The notes: generated from the sequence alone by a model not told the origin. Numbered from the stretch's first letter, positions 27,113 to 36,918 are shown. The stretch: 64,000 bases of DNA from Myxococcales bacterium (GCA_029862185.1 JAOTXX010000002.1:1-64000), one strand, 5' to 3'. Program-made: numbers and translations.

Positions 27113-28591
27113 CTAGGCGTTTGCGATCGCCTCGGCGGTTCGCACGCCGCCGAGCGCAACAGCAAGCGTGCTCTGCCCAAGCAGGACGGAATCACCCACG
27201 AGATAGAGGCCCGGCGTCGCCTCGCGCGGCCATAGCGCCCGAGGTCGGTAGTGCTTCCATCCGACGCGCCTCGGCACCCCACCGACGTAGCCCAAGTGCC
27301 TTCCGGTGAACCGGGCGAAGGTCCGTGGGCTCGCCGTCATCTGGAACTTGGCATGGTCGAGAAGCTCGGGCGCGCGCCGTCCGATGGTCTCTCGCATTCG
27401 GTTTTGGATGTCCGCAATGTAGACGCCCTGATGTTCGGGCCCGAGCGCGCGGAGCTTCTGCATGGGTACGTGGGTCGAAATCGTTGCGGTTCGCTGTCCC
27501 GCCGGCGCCCGTTCGTGCTCGTCGGCTGCGCTGATCGAGCAGAAAACGTGATTGCCTTCGATGAACGGGGCGCTTTCGTCATCGACGAGCTGCAAATGCT
27601 TTGCGTCTGATCCACCCACGGCGTCGGAGTCAACGGCGAGGTAGAGCATGGCAGCGCCCCATCCGGACGCCACCGCGGCTTCGACATCGTGAAGCGCGCC
27701 ATTCACCTCGGGCCCTGCGATTCCCGGGAGCGATTGAGGCAGTACGTTGGCGACGACGGTTCGCGCTTGGAGCTCCCCATTTCGCGTGTCGACGCGCCAA
27801 CCTCCGCCTTGGCGCCGAAGCCCCCGAACCCGATTGGCAAGCGAGACCGTGCCACCGGCCCGATCGATTGCATCGGTCAAAGCCCAGGCGAGGCTCCCAA
27901 TGCCACCGTGTACGTGGCCTGTGCCGCGGAAGAAGTAGTCGACCGCGGCCATGGCAAATGGTGCTTCGGCCTCTGCAGAGCTTGCCTGCACCGTGATCTG
28001 GCTGACCGCGTCGAGGTAGACCCGCAGTGGTTCCCAGCCTGTCAGACCGTGACTCGACACGACGTCCGAGAGCGGTCGTCCCATCCACCGGACGACGGGC
28101 GCGTACGAAAGCGACCGGCTCAGATGGCGCAAGACGGCGCTGCCACTCAGTGGCGGGAGGAGGGTCGGGTCTTCGAACAGCTTCCACAGCGCGTTGGCGA
28201 CACCGCGCTGCGTAGCAAAAAAGGAGCGCAGGGCTTTCGAATCGGCGCCCGGCAGCTCCGCGAACCGGCGAACAAAGGCGTCGGGGTCCGGGGGGATCGG
28301 GAGCGACCACTGCCCCGTTCGAAGCTCGACGAGCGGATCGAGCGGGTCGAACCGAACGCCAAGGTCCCACTTGTCGTTCCAGTTGGAGAAGAGCTGCCCA
28401 TCGCCGAGCCCGGAGAACAGCGTGGCGCCGGCTTCGAACTGGTAGCCGCTCCGCGTGAAGGTGCTCGCGCAGCCTCCCGGATAGCGAAGTGTTTCACAAA
28501 GCACGACGTCGGCGCCGAGCTCGGCGAGTCGCAGCGCGGACGCAAGGCCTCCAAAGCCAGCGCCAATCACGACGACATCGGGATTTTTCAT
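27113..28591 (-). CDS. FAD-dependent oxidoreductase, phytoene desaturase/carotenoid isomerase-like
   Basis: MKNPDVVVIGAGFGGLASALRLAELGADVVLCE; GGCASTFTRSGYQFEAGATLFSG; C-terminal GLYLVGDSVLLGQSTLAVALGG. Confidence 0.85.
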   Translation of the reverse strand: MKNPDVVVIGAGFGGLASALRLAELGADVVLCETLRYPGGCASTFTRSGYQFEAGATLFSGLGDGQLFSNWNDKWDLGVRFDPLDPLVELRTGQWSLPIPPDPDAFVRRFAELPGADSKALRSFFATQRGVANALWKLFEDPTLLPPLSGSAVLRHLSRSLSYAPVVRWMGRPLSDVVSSHGLTGWEPLRVYLDAVSQITVQASSAEAEAPFAMAAVDYFFRGTGHVHGGIGSLAWALTDAIDRAGGTVSLANRVRGLRRQGGGWRVDTRNGELQARTVVANVLPQSLPGIAGPEVNGALHDVEAAVASGWGAAMLYLAVDSDAVGGSDAKHLQLVDDESAPFIEGNHVFCSISAADEHERAPAGQRTATISTHVPMQKLRALGPEHQGVYIADIQNRMRETIGRRAPELLDHAKFQMTASPRTFARFTGRHLGYVGGVPRRVGWKHYRPRALWPREATPGLYLVGDSVLLGQSTLAVALGGVRTAEAIANA

Positions 28592-28640
28592 CGAGACCGC
28601 TCTAAGGCCCATCGCCAGAAACGTCAGGGCTGAACCAGCG

Positions 28641-29105
28641 CTAGACACCCATGCGTGTGCCCGCATCGAGCGTCTGGTGCAGCCAATAGGTCACCAGGCC
28701 GGCCCTTGCCGACCAGGCGATTGTCCGGAGCCAGTTCGAGCGCACGAGCATGCGCCAGCTTCGTTCATCGAAACCGGAGGCGAGCTGGCTGTGCGCCGGA
28801 ACCTGGAGCAGAAACGTCGACGTCCAGATGAACGCGATCAGCCCGATTCCAAGCCAGATTTGCGATGGGGTCTGGACGCGAAGCGGCGCCCAAAGAAACG
28901 CAAGGCCCGAGATCGCTTCGGCGATCATCAAGGGTGCGACGATGAGCGAAATCGAGTTGGCGTGATGGGTATGAAATGCCGGGAAAGACGCAGAATCCAC
29001 CTGCGCGAACGACGGATATTGCACCAGCTGTACGAACCAGATGATGCCCGTCATCGCCCAGGTGGTCGCGGCTTGGATGAGAAGCGTCACCATGGTCACG
29101 CCCAT
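28641..29105 (-). CDS. Small 4-TM membrane protein
   Basis: 154 aa hydrophobic, VQYPSFAQV...AFHTHHANSISLIVAPLMIAEA. Confidence 0.7.
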   Translation of the reverse strand: MGVTMVTLLIQAATTWAMTGIIWFVQLVQYPSFAQVDSASFPAFHTHHANSISLIVAPLMIAEAISGLAFLWAPLRVQTPSQIWLGIGLIAFIWTSTFLLQVPAHSQLASGFDERSWRMLVRSNWLRTIAWSARAGLVTYWLHQTLDAGTRMGV

Positions 29106-29404
29106 TAGGAACGGACCGCTCGGACGAGCTCGCCTACCGAGTGCTCGGCCTCGATCGGGTGGCGAAGGGGCTCGCCCTCATTGACTTCGTAGTGGGTTCG
29201 GCGTCCCTGTCGGGTTCGAACGATCACCTTGGCCTCCTCCAGCTCCCTGAGGATACGCTGCACGGCGCGCTCGGTGACACCCACGGCCTGTGCGATTTCG
29301 CGGACGCGGACGTTGGAGTCTCGGGCGATGCAGACCAGTACATGCCCGTGATTACTGAGAAAAGTCCATGTTGTGGAGGTTTTTGGCGGCCCGTTGCTAT
29401 TCAT
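29105..29404 (-). CDS. Winged helix-turn-helix transcriptional regulator
   Basis: VREIAQAVGVTERAVQRILRELEEAKVIVRTRQGRRTHYEVN. Confidence 0.88.
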   Translation of the reverse strand: MNSNGPPKTSTTWTFLSNHGHVLVCIARDSNVRVREIAQAVGVTERAVQRILRELEEAKVIVRTRQGRRTHYEVNEGEPLRHPIEAEHSVGELVRAVRS

Positions 29405-29431
29405 ATGACTTCCTTTACATAAAACACAATG

Positions 29432-29449
29432 CAGGCATTGACAAGCCTG
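29432..29449. promoter_or_regulatory. Candidate operator: inverted repeat CAGGC-N8-GCCTG overlapping divergent -35-like elements
   Basis: CAGGCATTGACAAGCCTG; minus strand TTGTCA-17 nt-TATGTA upstream of the regulator start; plus strand TTGACA. Confidence 0.5.
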
Positions 29450-29474
29450 TATTTCATATCATGTTTCAAATCTC

Positions 29475-31157
29475 ATGAATGAAAGGCCTGTAGCCGTCAG
29501 TTCCTCACGTCCGTCGCCGCTTCGCCGCGCCCGTCAGCTCCTTGCGCTCGACGGGCAGGACATCGGCGTCATCGTCGTTTACGGCGTGGCGCTCGGGCTC
29601 CTCTCGCTCGCGGTGCCCGTCGCGGTCCAGTCCCTCGTCAATACCGTCGCCTTCGGCTCTTTGATTCAGCCGCTCGTCGTCTTGACGGTCCTGTTGGCCG
29701 TCGCGCTGACGGGCGCGGCCATTCTTCGCGCGCTCCAAGTACGCGTGGCCGAGATGCTGCAGCGCCGGCTGTTCGTCCGCATCGTGACCGAAATCGGTGC
29801 TCGTTTGCCGCGCGTCAGCGGCACGGCGCTTCGGGATGCCAATGGGCCCGAGCTACTGAACCGGTTCTTCGACGTGTTCACGATCCAAAAGAGCGTGGCC
29901 TCGCTGCTCCTTGGCGGCGTCGACGCCGTCCTGATTGCACTGGTCGGCCTGATGGTTCTGGCGTTCTATCACCCGGCGCTCCTCGCGTTCGACCTGGTGC
30001 TCATCGTCGGAGCCGTGCTCGTCTTGATTCCGCTCGGGCGTGGCGGCACAGGCACGAGCGTCGCCGAGTCCAAAGCCAAGTACGCCGTGGCCGGATGGCT
30101 CGAGGAGATGGCGCGGCATCCCCTGTCGTTCAAGCTCGCTGGGGGCGAGGAGCTTGCGCGGACCCAAGTGGAGACGCTGGCCAGATCGTATCTCGACAAG
30201 CGTGATCGACACTTTCGAGTCGTTTTTCGTCAGCTGGTTGGCGCATTCGCAATCGAAGTCGTGGCGAGCGTGGCCTTGCTCGCCGTAGGCGGTTTGCTCG
30301 TGATCGAGCGTCAACTTTCGATTGGTCAACTCGTCGCCGCCGAGCTCATCGTGACCGCAGTCGTCGCGTCGATTGCGAAGCTCGGAGGTAAGGTGGAGAT
30401 TTTTTACGACCTCGTGGCCGCTGTTGACAAGCTCGGCGAGATCCTCGACCTGCCCTTGGAACGCCCCGATGGCGAGCTCTCGCCGCCAGGCGGCGGAGCC
30501 AGCCTTGGGCTCGTCCTTCACAAAGTGGAGGTCGATCGGGAGCCGGGTGTTGCCCCGCTTCGAGTCTCGTTCAAGGTCGAACCCGGTGAGCGCCTGGCGA
30601 TCGCTGGGATGGAACGGGATACCACCGCGACGATCGACGCCATCTTTGGACTACGCGCTCCGTCCGCAGGCGTGATCGAAATGGACGGGCACGACGTCCG
30701 CGACCTTGCCTTGCGCGAGCTGCGCAGCCGCATCGCGCTCGTCCGCGGCACAGAGATATTCCCCGGCTGCATTTTAGACAATCTTCGCGCCGCGAACCCA
30801 GACCTAACTGCCGAGGAGGCATGGGAAGCCTTGGGCCAGGTCGGCCTGGCCGAGACGGTGAAGGCTCTTCCAATGGGGCTGCAGACGCCGATCCTCAGAG
30901 ATGGCGCGCCGCTCACGCGAACCCAGGGGATTGCGCTCACGATTGCAAGAGCGGTGGCTGGAAGGCCCTCCTTGTTGATCCTCGACCGTACCTTGGATCG
31001 GATGGCCTCCGACGCAGGCGTCCGCATCGCCGATCGCTTGTCGGCCAAGCGCGATTGCTCGCTGCTGATTGTTGCCGAGGACGCTGCCGTCTTGGGACGA
31101 ATGGATCGGCATCTTCAGGTGTCCGACACAATCCGACAGGAAGGAGAGGCAGCATGA
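29475..31157 (+). CDS. ABC-exporter-like protein (TM domain + NBD) with catalytically degenerate NBD
   Basis: 560 aa exporter fold; Walker A replaced by GMERDTTATID, signature LTRTQ, Walker B LLILDRTLD, H-loop region LLIVAEDAAVL; followed by HlyD and TolC. Confidence 0.88.
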   Translation: MNERPVAVSSSRPSPLRRARQLLALDGQDIGVIVVYGVALGLLSLAVPVAVQSLVNTVAFGSLIQPLVVLTVLLAVALTGAAILRALQVRVAEMLQRRLFVRIVTEIGARLPRVSGTALRDANGPELLNRFFDVFTIQKSVASLLLGGVDAVLIALVGLMVLAFYHPALLAFDLVLIVGAVLVLIPLGRGGTGTSVAESKAKYAVAGWLEEMARHPLSFKLAGGEELARTQVETLARSYLDKRDRHFRVVFRQLVGAFAIEVVASVALLAVGGLLVIERQLSIGQLVAAELIVTAVVASIAKLGGKVEIFYDLVAAVDKLGEILDLPLERPDGELSPPGGGASLGLVLHKVEVDREPGVAPLRVSFKVEPGERLAIAGMERDTTATIDAIFGLRAPSAGVIEMDGHDVRDLALRELRSRIALVRGTEIFPGCILDNLRAANPDLTAEEAWEALGQVGLAETVKALPMGLQTPILRDGAPLTRTQGIALTIARAVAGRPSLLILDRTLDRMASDAGVRIADRLSAKRDCSLLIVAEDAAVLGRMDRHLQVSDTIRQEGEAA

Positions 31158-32491
31158 AGGGGAGATCGATCAACGCCGATCACTGGTCTGGCTTCGAACG
31201 CGACACGCTTCCGGAGACCCTGGGTGTCCCCGCACCACGGCGAACGATTGTGGTCGCCCGAATCTTGGTTGCCGTCTTTCTCACGTTTTCCCTGGCGGCG
31301 CTTCTCGCTCCCTGGACGCAGAACATCCGTGGAAGCGGGCGCGTGTTCGCGTATGCACCCGATCAACGCCAGCAGCCCGTCGAGGCGACCATCTCGGGGC
31401 GCGTCGAAAAGTGGTTCGTGCAGGAGGGGACGCAGGTCAAAAAGGGTGATCCAATCGTGCAGCTGACGGACAACGACGAATCGATCCTCGACCGTCTTGG
31501 GGCGGAGCGAGCAGCCATCGAAGTCCGACGAATCGCGCAGGCGCAGCGCACCGAGACGCTGAGCAACCGGATCGAATCCGTGCGTCGCTCGCAGCGCGCG
31601 GAGATCGCGGCAACCGAGGCGAACATTCAGATTGCACAGCGCGGCGTCGAGGCAGCCCAGCAGGATGTTGGGGCAGCGACCGCCGAGCTCGAAACGAACG
31701 AGCTCAATCTGCGCCGTCAGCGCGGTCTGTTCGACGATGGTCTCGCGTCTCAACGAGAGCTCGAGCTTGCAGAGCTCGCGGCGCGACAGAGTAGGGCCAA
31801 GGTCGCGTCGGCCAATGCAAGGCTATCGGCCTCACGCAATAAGCTGACTCAAAGCCGCGCAGCGCTCCGACGAGTCATCGCGGCCACCGAGGCGGAGATC
31901 GAGAACGCCGAAGCGAGTTGGCGGAGCGCGGAGACCGAGGTCGCATCGACCAACGCGGCACTCGCTCGCCTCGACGTGGGAATTTCGCGTCAACGGGCCC
32001 AAACGATCAAGGCGCCGACCGACGGGACGATTCTTCGCGTCGTCGGTCGACTCGGCGGTGAGCAGGTCAGCCGAGGCGATGTGCTCGCCGTGCTCGTGCC
32101 CCAGACCGAAGATCGCGCGGTCGAGCTCTATGTCGACGGCAACGATGCCGCCCTCATCAAGGCCGGCAGCCCCGTTCGGCTTCAGTTCGAGGGCTGGCCC
32201 GCTGTCCAGTTCTCCGGCTGGCCTTCGGTCGCAGTCGGAACATTTGGCGGCCGCGTCGCCTTTGTCGATGCCAGCGACGATGGGCGTGGAGACTTCCGCA
32301 TCGTGGTCGTGCCTGACCCCGAGGACAGTCCCTGGCCCGCTGCTAGCTATCTGCGGCAGGGCGTGCTCGCAAAGGGTTGGGTCTTGCTCAATCGGGTCTC
32401 CCTCGGGTTCGAGGTGTGGCGGCAGTTCAATGGTTTCCCGCCAACGACCGATCCACCGCCCATGGCGACGACCGGCATGGACGCCAAATGA
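31154..32491 (+). CDS. HlyD-family periplasmic adaptor subunit
   Basis: Single N-terminal TM, VEATISGRVEKWFVQEGTQVKKGDPIVQL lipoyl domain, coiled coil, TIKAPTDGTILRV. Confidence 0.9.
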   Translation: MKGRSINADHWSGFERDTLPETLGVPAPRRTIVVARILVAVFLTFSLAALLAPWTQNIRGSGRVFAYAPDQRQQPVEATISGRVEKWFVQEGTQVKKGDPIVQLTDNDESILDRLGAERAAIEVRRIAQAQRTETLSNRIESVRRSQRAEIAATEANIQIAQRGVEAAQQDVGAATAELETNELNLRRQRGLFDDGLASQRELELAELAARQSRAKVASANARLSASRNKLTQSRAALRRVIAATEAEIENAEASWRSAETEVASTNAALARLDVGISRQRAQTIKAPTDGTILRVVGRLGGEQVSRGDVLAVLVPQTEDRAVELYVDGNDAALIKAGSPVRLQFEGWPAVQFSGWPSVAVGTFGGRVAFVDASDDGRGDFRIVVVPDPEDSPWPAASYLRQGVLAKGWVLLNRVSLGFEVWRQFNGFPPTTDPPPMATTGMDAK

Positions 32492-33927
32492 GCCTCGCCC
32501 AGCGTTTGAGCGTTTTCGTCTTGGGCTTGCTCACGCCGATGGTGGCGCTGGCGAGCGAGGAGCGAGGGCGGCCGCTCCATTTCGAGGAGGTCCTGCAGTC
32601 GGTGAACGAGCACGATCCTCGCATCCGCCAAGCGGTTGCGCAGCTGCGCAAGGCGGAGTCCAAGACGATGGCGGCCCGCGGCGCGTTTGATCCAAGGCTC
32701 GAGGGCGACGGCAAGATCCTCACTGGCGCGTACTACGACTTGCGAAGGGCCAACGTGGAGCTTCGTCAGCCCACGACGCTATGGGGCTCGGAGATCTTCG
32801 TGGGCTATCGCGTCGGTCTCGGCATCAACGAGCGTTGGCCGACCTATCGGGACGATCAAACGCTCTCGGGTGGCGAGGTTCGTGCGGGAATCGAAATGCC
32901 GATCTGGCGCGGTGGGCTCATCGATCCGGAGCGTGCCGAGCGTGCCCGCGCGATTCAACTGGAAGAAGCCGCCGACCAAGCCTTGTCGGCCGCAAGGCTC
33001 AACCTCGAGCTCGCTGCGGCGCGGACCTATTGGAATTGGGTCGGCACGGGACAGAATAGGGAGGTCGCCAGAGCCTTGCTCGATTTGGCCGAGCAGCGTG
33101 ACGCGCAGCTCCGGCGCCGTCTCGCGGCCGGTTCGATCGCGTCTTTTGACGTCGTCGACAACGAGCGGATTTTGCTCGAGCGAAAGGCTTTCCTGGTCGC
33201 CGCAGAGCGCGCCTTCGAGAAGGCGACCTTCGAGCTGTCGTTGTTTCTGCGTGATTCTCAGGGTATGCCTGTCGTCGCTGGCGCCCAGCGTGTCCCCGAA
33301 AAGGTGTCGGTCATGCCGCTCGAAGAGCTTTCAGTCGAGCGCGCGATCGACGAAGTCCTCGCCTGCCACCCCGAGCTCAAGAAAGCTCGCGCAGACCTCG
33401 ACGCGGCCGAGGTTGGTCAAAAACTCAGTCGCAACGAGGTCTCTCCCGAGCTGAACGCGGTGGTCGCGTACTCCCGCGACCTCGGGGATCTCACCAACAC
33501 GGATCTAGATTTCACGCTTCCGGGCAATGTGTTCGAGGTCGGCGTGAAGCTGTCGATGCCTTTGCTGCTTCGCAAGGAGCGCGGTTCGGCGGGGGTCGCA
33601 AGGGCGGACGTGGCCGACAAAGCGGCGCAGGTACGCTTGGTGTCCGACCAGCTCCGCGCCAGGACCCTCGACGCGGCTTCGGCGGTCGAGGCCGCCCAGC
33701 GCCGAGCCGAGCTGACCGATGATGTAGTCGACACGGCCGCCGAGCTTGCGGAGGGAGAGCGACGGCGATTCGAGGTCGGTTCGAGCAATCTGGTATTCGT
33801 CAATCTTCGCGAGCAGCAGGCCGCCATGGCTCAGATGCGCTACATCGAAGCGGTCGCGCAGGCCGAGATTGAGCGAACCCGCTGGGAAACCACGACCCGT
33901 GTCCGATGCGGCGGAGTCCCCCCCTGA
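32488..33927 (+). CDS. TolC-family outer membrane protein
   Basis: Signal peptide, LHFEEVLQSVNEHDPRIRQAVAQLRKAESKT, repeated helical TolC pattern. Confidence 0.87.
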   Translation: MSLAQRLSVFVLGLLTPMVALASEERGRPLHFEEVLQSVNEHDPRIRQAVAQLRKAESKTMAARGAFDPRLEGDGKILTGAYYDLRRANVELRQPTTLWGSEIFVGYRVGLGINERWPTYRDDQTLSGGEVRAGIEMPIWRGGLIDPERAERARAIQLEEAADQALSAARLNLELAAARTYWNWVGTGQNREVARALLDLAEQRDAQLRRRLAAGSIASFDVVDNERILLERKAFLVAAERAFEKATFELSLFLRDSQGMPVVAGAQRVPEKVSVMPLEELSVERAIDEVLACHPELKKARADLDAAEVGQKLSRNEVSPELNAVVAYSRDLGDLTNTDLDFTLPGNVFEVGVKLSMPLLLRKERGSAGVARADVADKAAQVRLVSDQLRARTLDAASAVEAAQRRAELTDDVVDTAAELAEGERRRFEVGSSNLVFVNLREQQAAMAQMRYIEAVAQAEIERTRWETTTRVRCGGVPP

Positions 33928-33997
33928 ACTTGGCACCGTGCTGAGGCTTGCCGAAGTCGACTCAAGGCCTAAGAGCTTGGTTCGAAAGGAGTTCGCC

Positions 33998-34468
33998 ATG
34001 GATCTGAATACCGGCATCTCATCGGAGCACCGCGAAAAGCTGGCAGCCGAGCTCTCGAGGCTCCTGGCCGACAGCTACACCCTGTATCTCAAGACGCACA
34101 ACTTTCACTGGAACGTCACGGGGCCGATGTTCCAAACGCTTCATTCCATGTTCGAGCTGCAGTACACCGAGCTCGCGATGGCCGTCGACGCGGTCGCGGA
34201 GCGCATCCGAGCCCTTGGCCTGCCTGCGCCGGGGAGCTATGCCGCGTTCGGAAGGCTTGCGAGCGTTCCCGACACCGATGGGGTTCCGAAGGCGCTCGAG
34301 ATGGTGAAGTTGCTCGTCGAAGCGCATGAGACGGTGATTCGCACCGCGCGCGAAGTCGTGCGCGCCGCCGAGAAGGCTGGCGATCAGGCCACCGCCGACC
34401 TGGGAACGCAGCGCCTCCAGCTCCACGAGAAGACCGCCTGGATGCTCCGAAGCCTGCTCGAGGACTGA
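33998..34468 (+). CDS. dps: Dps family ferritin-like protein
   Basis: LLADSYTLYLKTHNFHWNVTGPMFQTLHSMFELQYTELAMAVDAVAERIRALG. Confidence 0.93.
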   Translation: MDLNTGISSEHREKLAAELSRLLADSYTLYLKTHNFHWNVTGPMFQTLHSMFELQYTELAMAVDAVAERIRALGLPAPGSYAAFGRLASVPDTDGVPKALEMVKLLVEAHETVIRTAREVVRAAEKAGDQATADLGTQRLQLHEKTAWMLRSLLED

Positions 34469-34523
34469 GTCATCGGCGCGGCAAGGATTTGGCAAACCAC
34501 CCGCCTGGCTTTAGGGCAGGGGC

Positions 34524-35300
34524 ATGGCTAGAGGCATACGCGACGTGATCCGGCGGGCTGCGAAGGGCAGCTCGTGGTCGCACTTCATGGATTACGCGTC
34601 TCCCGCTTTGTTCGAAGTCATGCCGCTGCGGGCGCTCTTGGCACAGGGCAAAGAGTTCGTTGCGAATGGTTCGGACGCGCGACGCTACGCGAAAGTGCGC
34701 GAGACCATCGCGTCTTCACTGAGCGCGCGCGGCGTCGCTGTCGAGCTTGGGCCACAGGATGACGGTGCGGAAGGCCTCGCGCCCCTGAGCCTCTCCGAGC
34801 CTTTGCGGCGGAAAACCGGCCATCAGATTCTCGAAATCTATTTCACGCAGATCCTCGCAGGCCCTGACACGATTCTAGACTTGCGGGCGGATTCGTTCTC
34901 CGCGTCCGAGGGCTCGACGCTTCGTTGGCGACCCAAGGCGTTCTATGTCCAATGGCAACCCGAGTTTCTGACGGGGCTTCGCGACCTCTACTCTGGCTTC
35001 TACCTCGATGACGAACCGCGCTTTAAATCGGGCTTGTACCAGTTGGGCCTGCAAGATTCAGGAGACGCCCTGGTCAGCCATCTGGGCAGCGGCGACCAGC
35101 GAAGCGTCCGCTTCGAGACGAGCGCATTTCACACGAGCTTTCACGACACCTTCTTGGCGTGCCGCGATCGCGGCGTGGCGCTCCATCGAAACTTCCTCGC
35201 GCTCGGCATCTATCTAGCATGTCTTTATGACGTGCTCGAGTCACTGGACCTCGAATTCGATGTGCGGGGCGCGTTCGAGCGAACCTGCGGGCACAGCTAG
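34524..35300 (+). CDS. Hypothetical protein (no family recognised)
   Basis: 258-aa ORF between dps and an SDR gene, codon usage consistent with genome. Confidence 0.6.
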   Translation: MARGIRDVIRRAAKGSSWSHFMDYASPALFEVMPLRALLAQGKEFVANGSDARRYAKVRETIASSLSARGVAVELGPQDDGAEGLAPLSLSEPLRRKTGHQILEIYFTQILAGPDTILDLRADSFSASEGSTLRWRPKAFYVQWQPEFLTGLRDLYSGFYLDDEPRFKSGLYQLGLQDSGDALVSHLGSGDQRSVRFETSAFHTSFHDTFLACRDRGVALHRNFLALGIYLACLYDVLESLDLEFDVRGAFERTCGHS

Positions 35301-35306
35301 CAGGCG

Positions 35307-36272
35307 ATGAACCCCGACCAAGCAACATCTCGAAGGCTGCTGCTCACTGGGGCCACCGGTTTCGTCGGCCGACATCTCGATGCGGCGCTGGCAGAAACGA
35401 GCTGGGACGTCGTCCGTGCCACCAGAAATCCGAAAATGGCGTCTCAGCCCGGTTGGGTCTACCTCGACGTGTCTGACCCGAGCTCGATCGGCCCCGCCAT
35501 CGCGGGGTGCGACGCCGCGGTATATCTCATCCACTCGATCGACGACTCGAAGGACTATCCTGCGCGGGAGGCAAGGGGAGCCGAAGCGTTCCTCGCGGCC
35601 GCCGAGCGGGCCGGCGTCCATCGCATCGTGTACCTGGGCGGCGTGGCTCCAAAGGGGAAAGCCTCTAGGCATCTTCTCAGCCGATTGCACACGGGTGAAA
35701 TTCTGCGTTCGGGGACCGTCTCGACCATCGAGCTTCGCTGTGGGCTGATCATCGGCGCCGGGGGCAGCTCTTGGATGATGGTTCGCGACCTAGCGGCGCG
35801 ACTCCCTGCCATGCTTCTTCCGCGCTGGCTTCAGTACTCGTCTTGGCCCGTGTGGATCGAAGACGTCGTCCTCGCGATCGTCCGTGCGCTCGACTTACCC
35901 GAACAAGGGAGCGCCTGGTACGACGTGCCGGGACAGGAGCGCATGACCCATGCCAATTTTCTTTCGCGCATCGCCAAGAGCATGGGGAAAGATCCGAGGC
36001 TCATCGGCGTGCCCGTCATCACGCCAAGGCTCTCGAGCTATTGGATCGCGCTGGTGACGCGGGCGAGCTTGGCGCTTGCACAAGAGCTCGTTCAGGGTCT
36101 GCAAAGCGATCTCGATCCAAGCGGTGAGTCGATCTGGGACCGACTCGGTGACGAAAATCCGACGGAGTTCCAAACTTCGGTGTACCAGGCGCTGGAAGAC
36201 GAGACGGCCCCCAACACCCCGACACCGAAGCTGGTGAGCAGGATGCGTGCCCGTGTGAAGGGTAGAGGCTAG
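35307..36272 (+). CDS. NAD(P)H-binding atypical SDR
   Basis: RRLLLTGATGFVGRHLDAALAE...AAVYLIHSIDDSKDYPAREARGAEAFLAAAERAGVHRIVYLGGVAP. Confidence 0.85.
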   Translation: MNPDQATSRRLLLTGATGFVGRHLDAALAETSWDVVRATRNPKMASQPGWVYLDVSDPSSIGPAIAGCDAAVYLIHSIDDSKDYPAREARGAEAFLAAAERAGVHRIVYLGGVAPKGKASRHLLSRLHTGEILRSGTVSTIELRCGLIIGAGGSSWMMVRDLAARLPAMLLPRWLQYSSWPVWIEDVVLAIVRALDLPEQGSAWYDVPGQERMTHANFLSRIAKSMGKDPRLIGVPVITPRLSSYWIALVTRASLALAQELVQGLQSDLDPSGESIWDRLGDENPTEFQTSVYQALEDETAPNTPTPKLVSRMRARVKGRG

Positions 36273-36899
36273 GTGGAGCGCGTCGAAAGAGCCGAGGCCA
36301 TGGCGCTCGCTGCTTGCGTGGCGGCGTTTTGCGTGGCGATGGGCTTGCGCGAGGTCCTCAACATTTGGATCGGCACCGGCGTTGCGGCGCTGAGCTCGGT
36401 GCTCGTGCTCTGGCTCGGTGCGGGTCCCGTGCTTCGATCGAACCTTCGAGCGCCGGCGGCGCTGAGTCTGGTCGTCGGGCTCGCCGTCGGGGTGCTCATG
36501 TCTTTGGCAACCTGGTGGCTCTATCCCATCAGCGTATCGATGTTCCCACCCATTCAAACCGAGGTCGAGACCTTGTACGCGCTCCTTCGCGAAGCGCCAG
36601 GGCCGGTCCGCGCGTTTCCCTTGCTCCTCTTGGTCGTCGCGGCCGAGGAGCTGGTCTGGCGTGGGGTCGCCATCGATCTCTTTTCGAAATCGCTCGGTCC
36701 ATGGCGGGCGATGCTCGTTTCTGCGCTTCTCTATGTTCTTCCACAGGTCGCGCTTCGGTCGCCCTTGCTCATCATCGTGGCCCTGTGTTGCGGCCTGCTC
36801 TGGGGAGCTCTGAGGGTACGCACCAACGGCCTTGCGGCGCCGTTCGTCGCGCACCTGGTCTGGGACATCCTGGTATTCGTTTGGCACCCGGTCGCTTGA
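36273..36899 (+). CDS. CPBP-family intramembrane metalloprotease
   Basis: VVAAEELVWRGVAIDLF (EExxxR) and APFVAHLVWD (H-x3-D) motifs. Confidence 0.8.
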   Translation: MERVERAEAMALAACVAAFCVAMGLREVLNIWIGTGVAALSSVLVLWLGAGPVLRSNLRAPAALSLVVGLAVGVLMSLATWWLYPISVSMFPPIQTEVETLYALLREAPGPVRAFPLLLLVVAAEELVWRGVAIDLFSKSLGPWRAMLVSALLYVLPQVALRSPLLIIVALCCGLLWGALRVRTNGLAAPFVAHLVWDILVFVWHPVA

Positions 36900-36918
36900 G
36901 TGGCGTGACGAAAAGCCG

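Noticed and set aside
27106-27115. Perfect palindrome TAGGCGCCTA at the stop codon of the FAD oxidoreductase gene
   Set aside because: Short, GC-rich chance palindrome in convergent spacer; no loop or T-tract for a terminator
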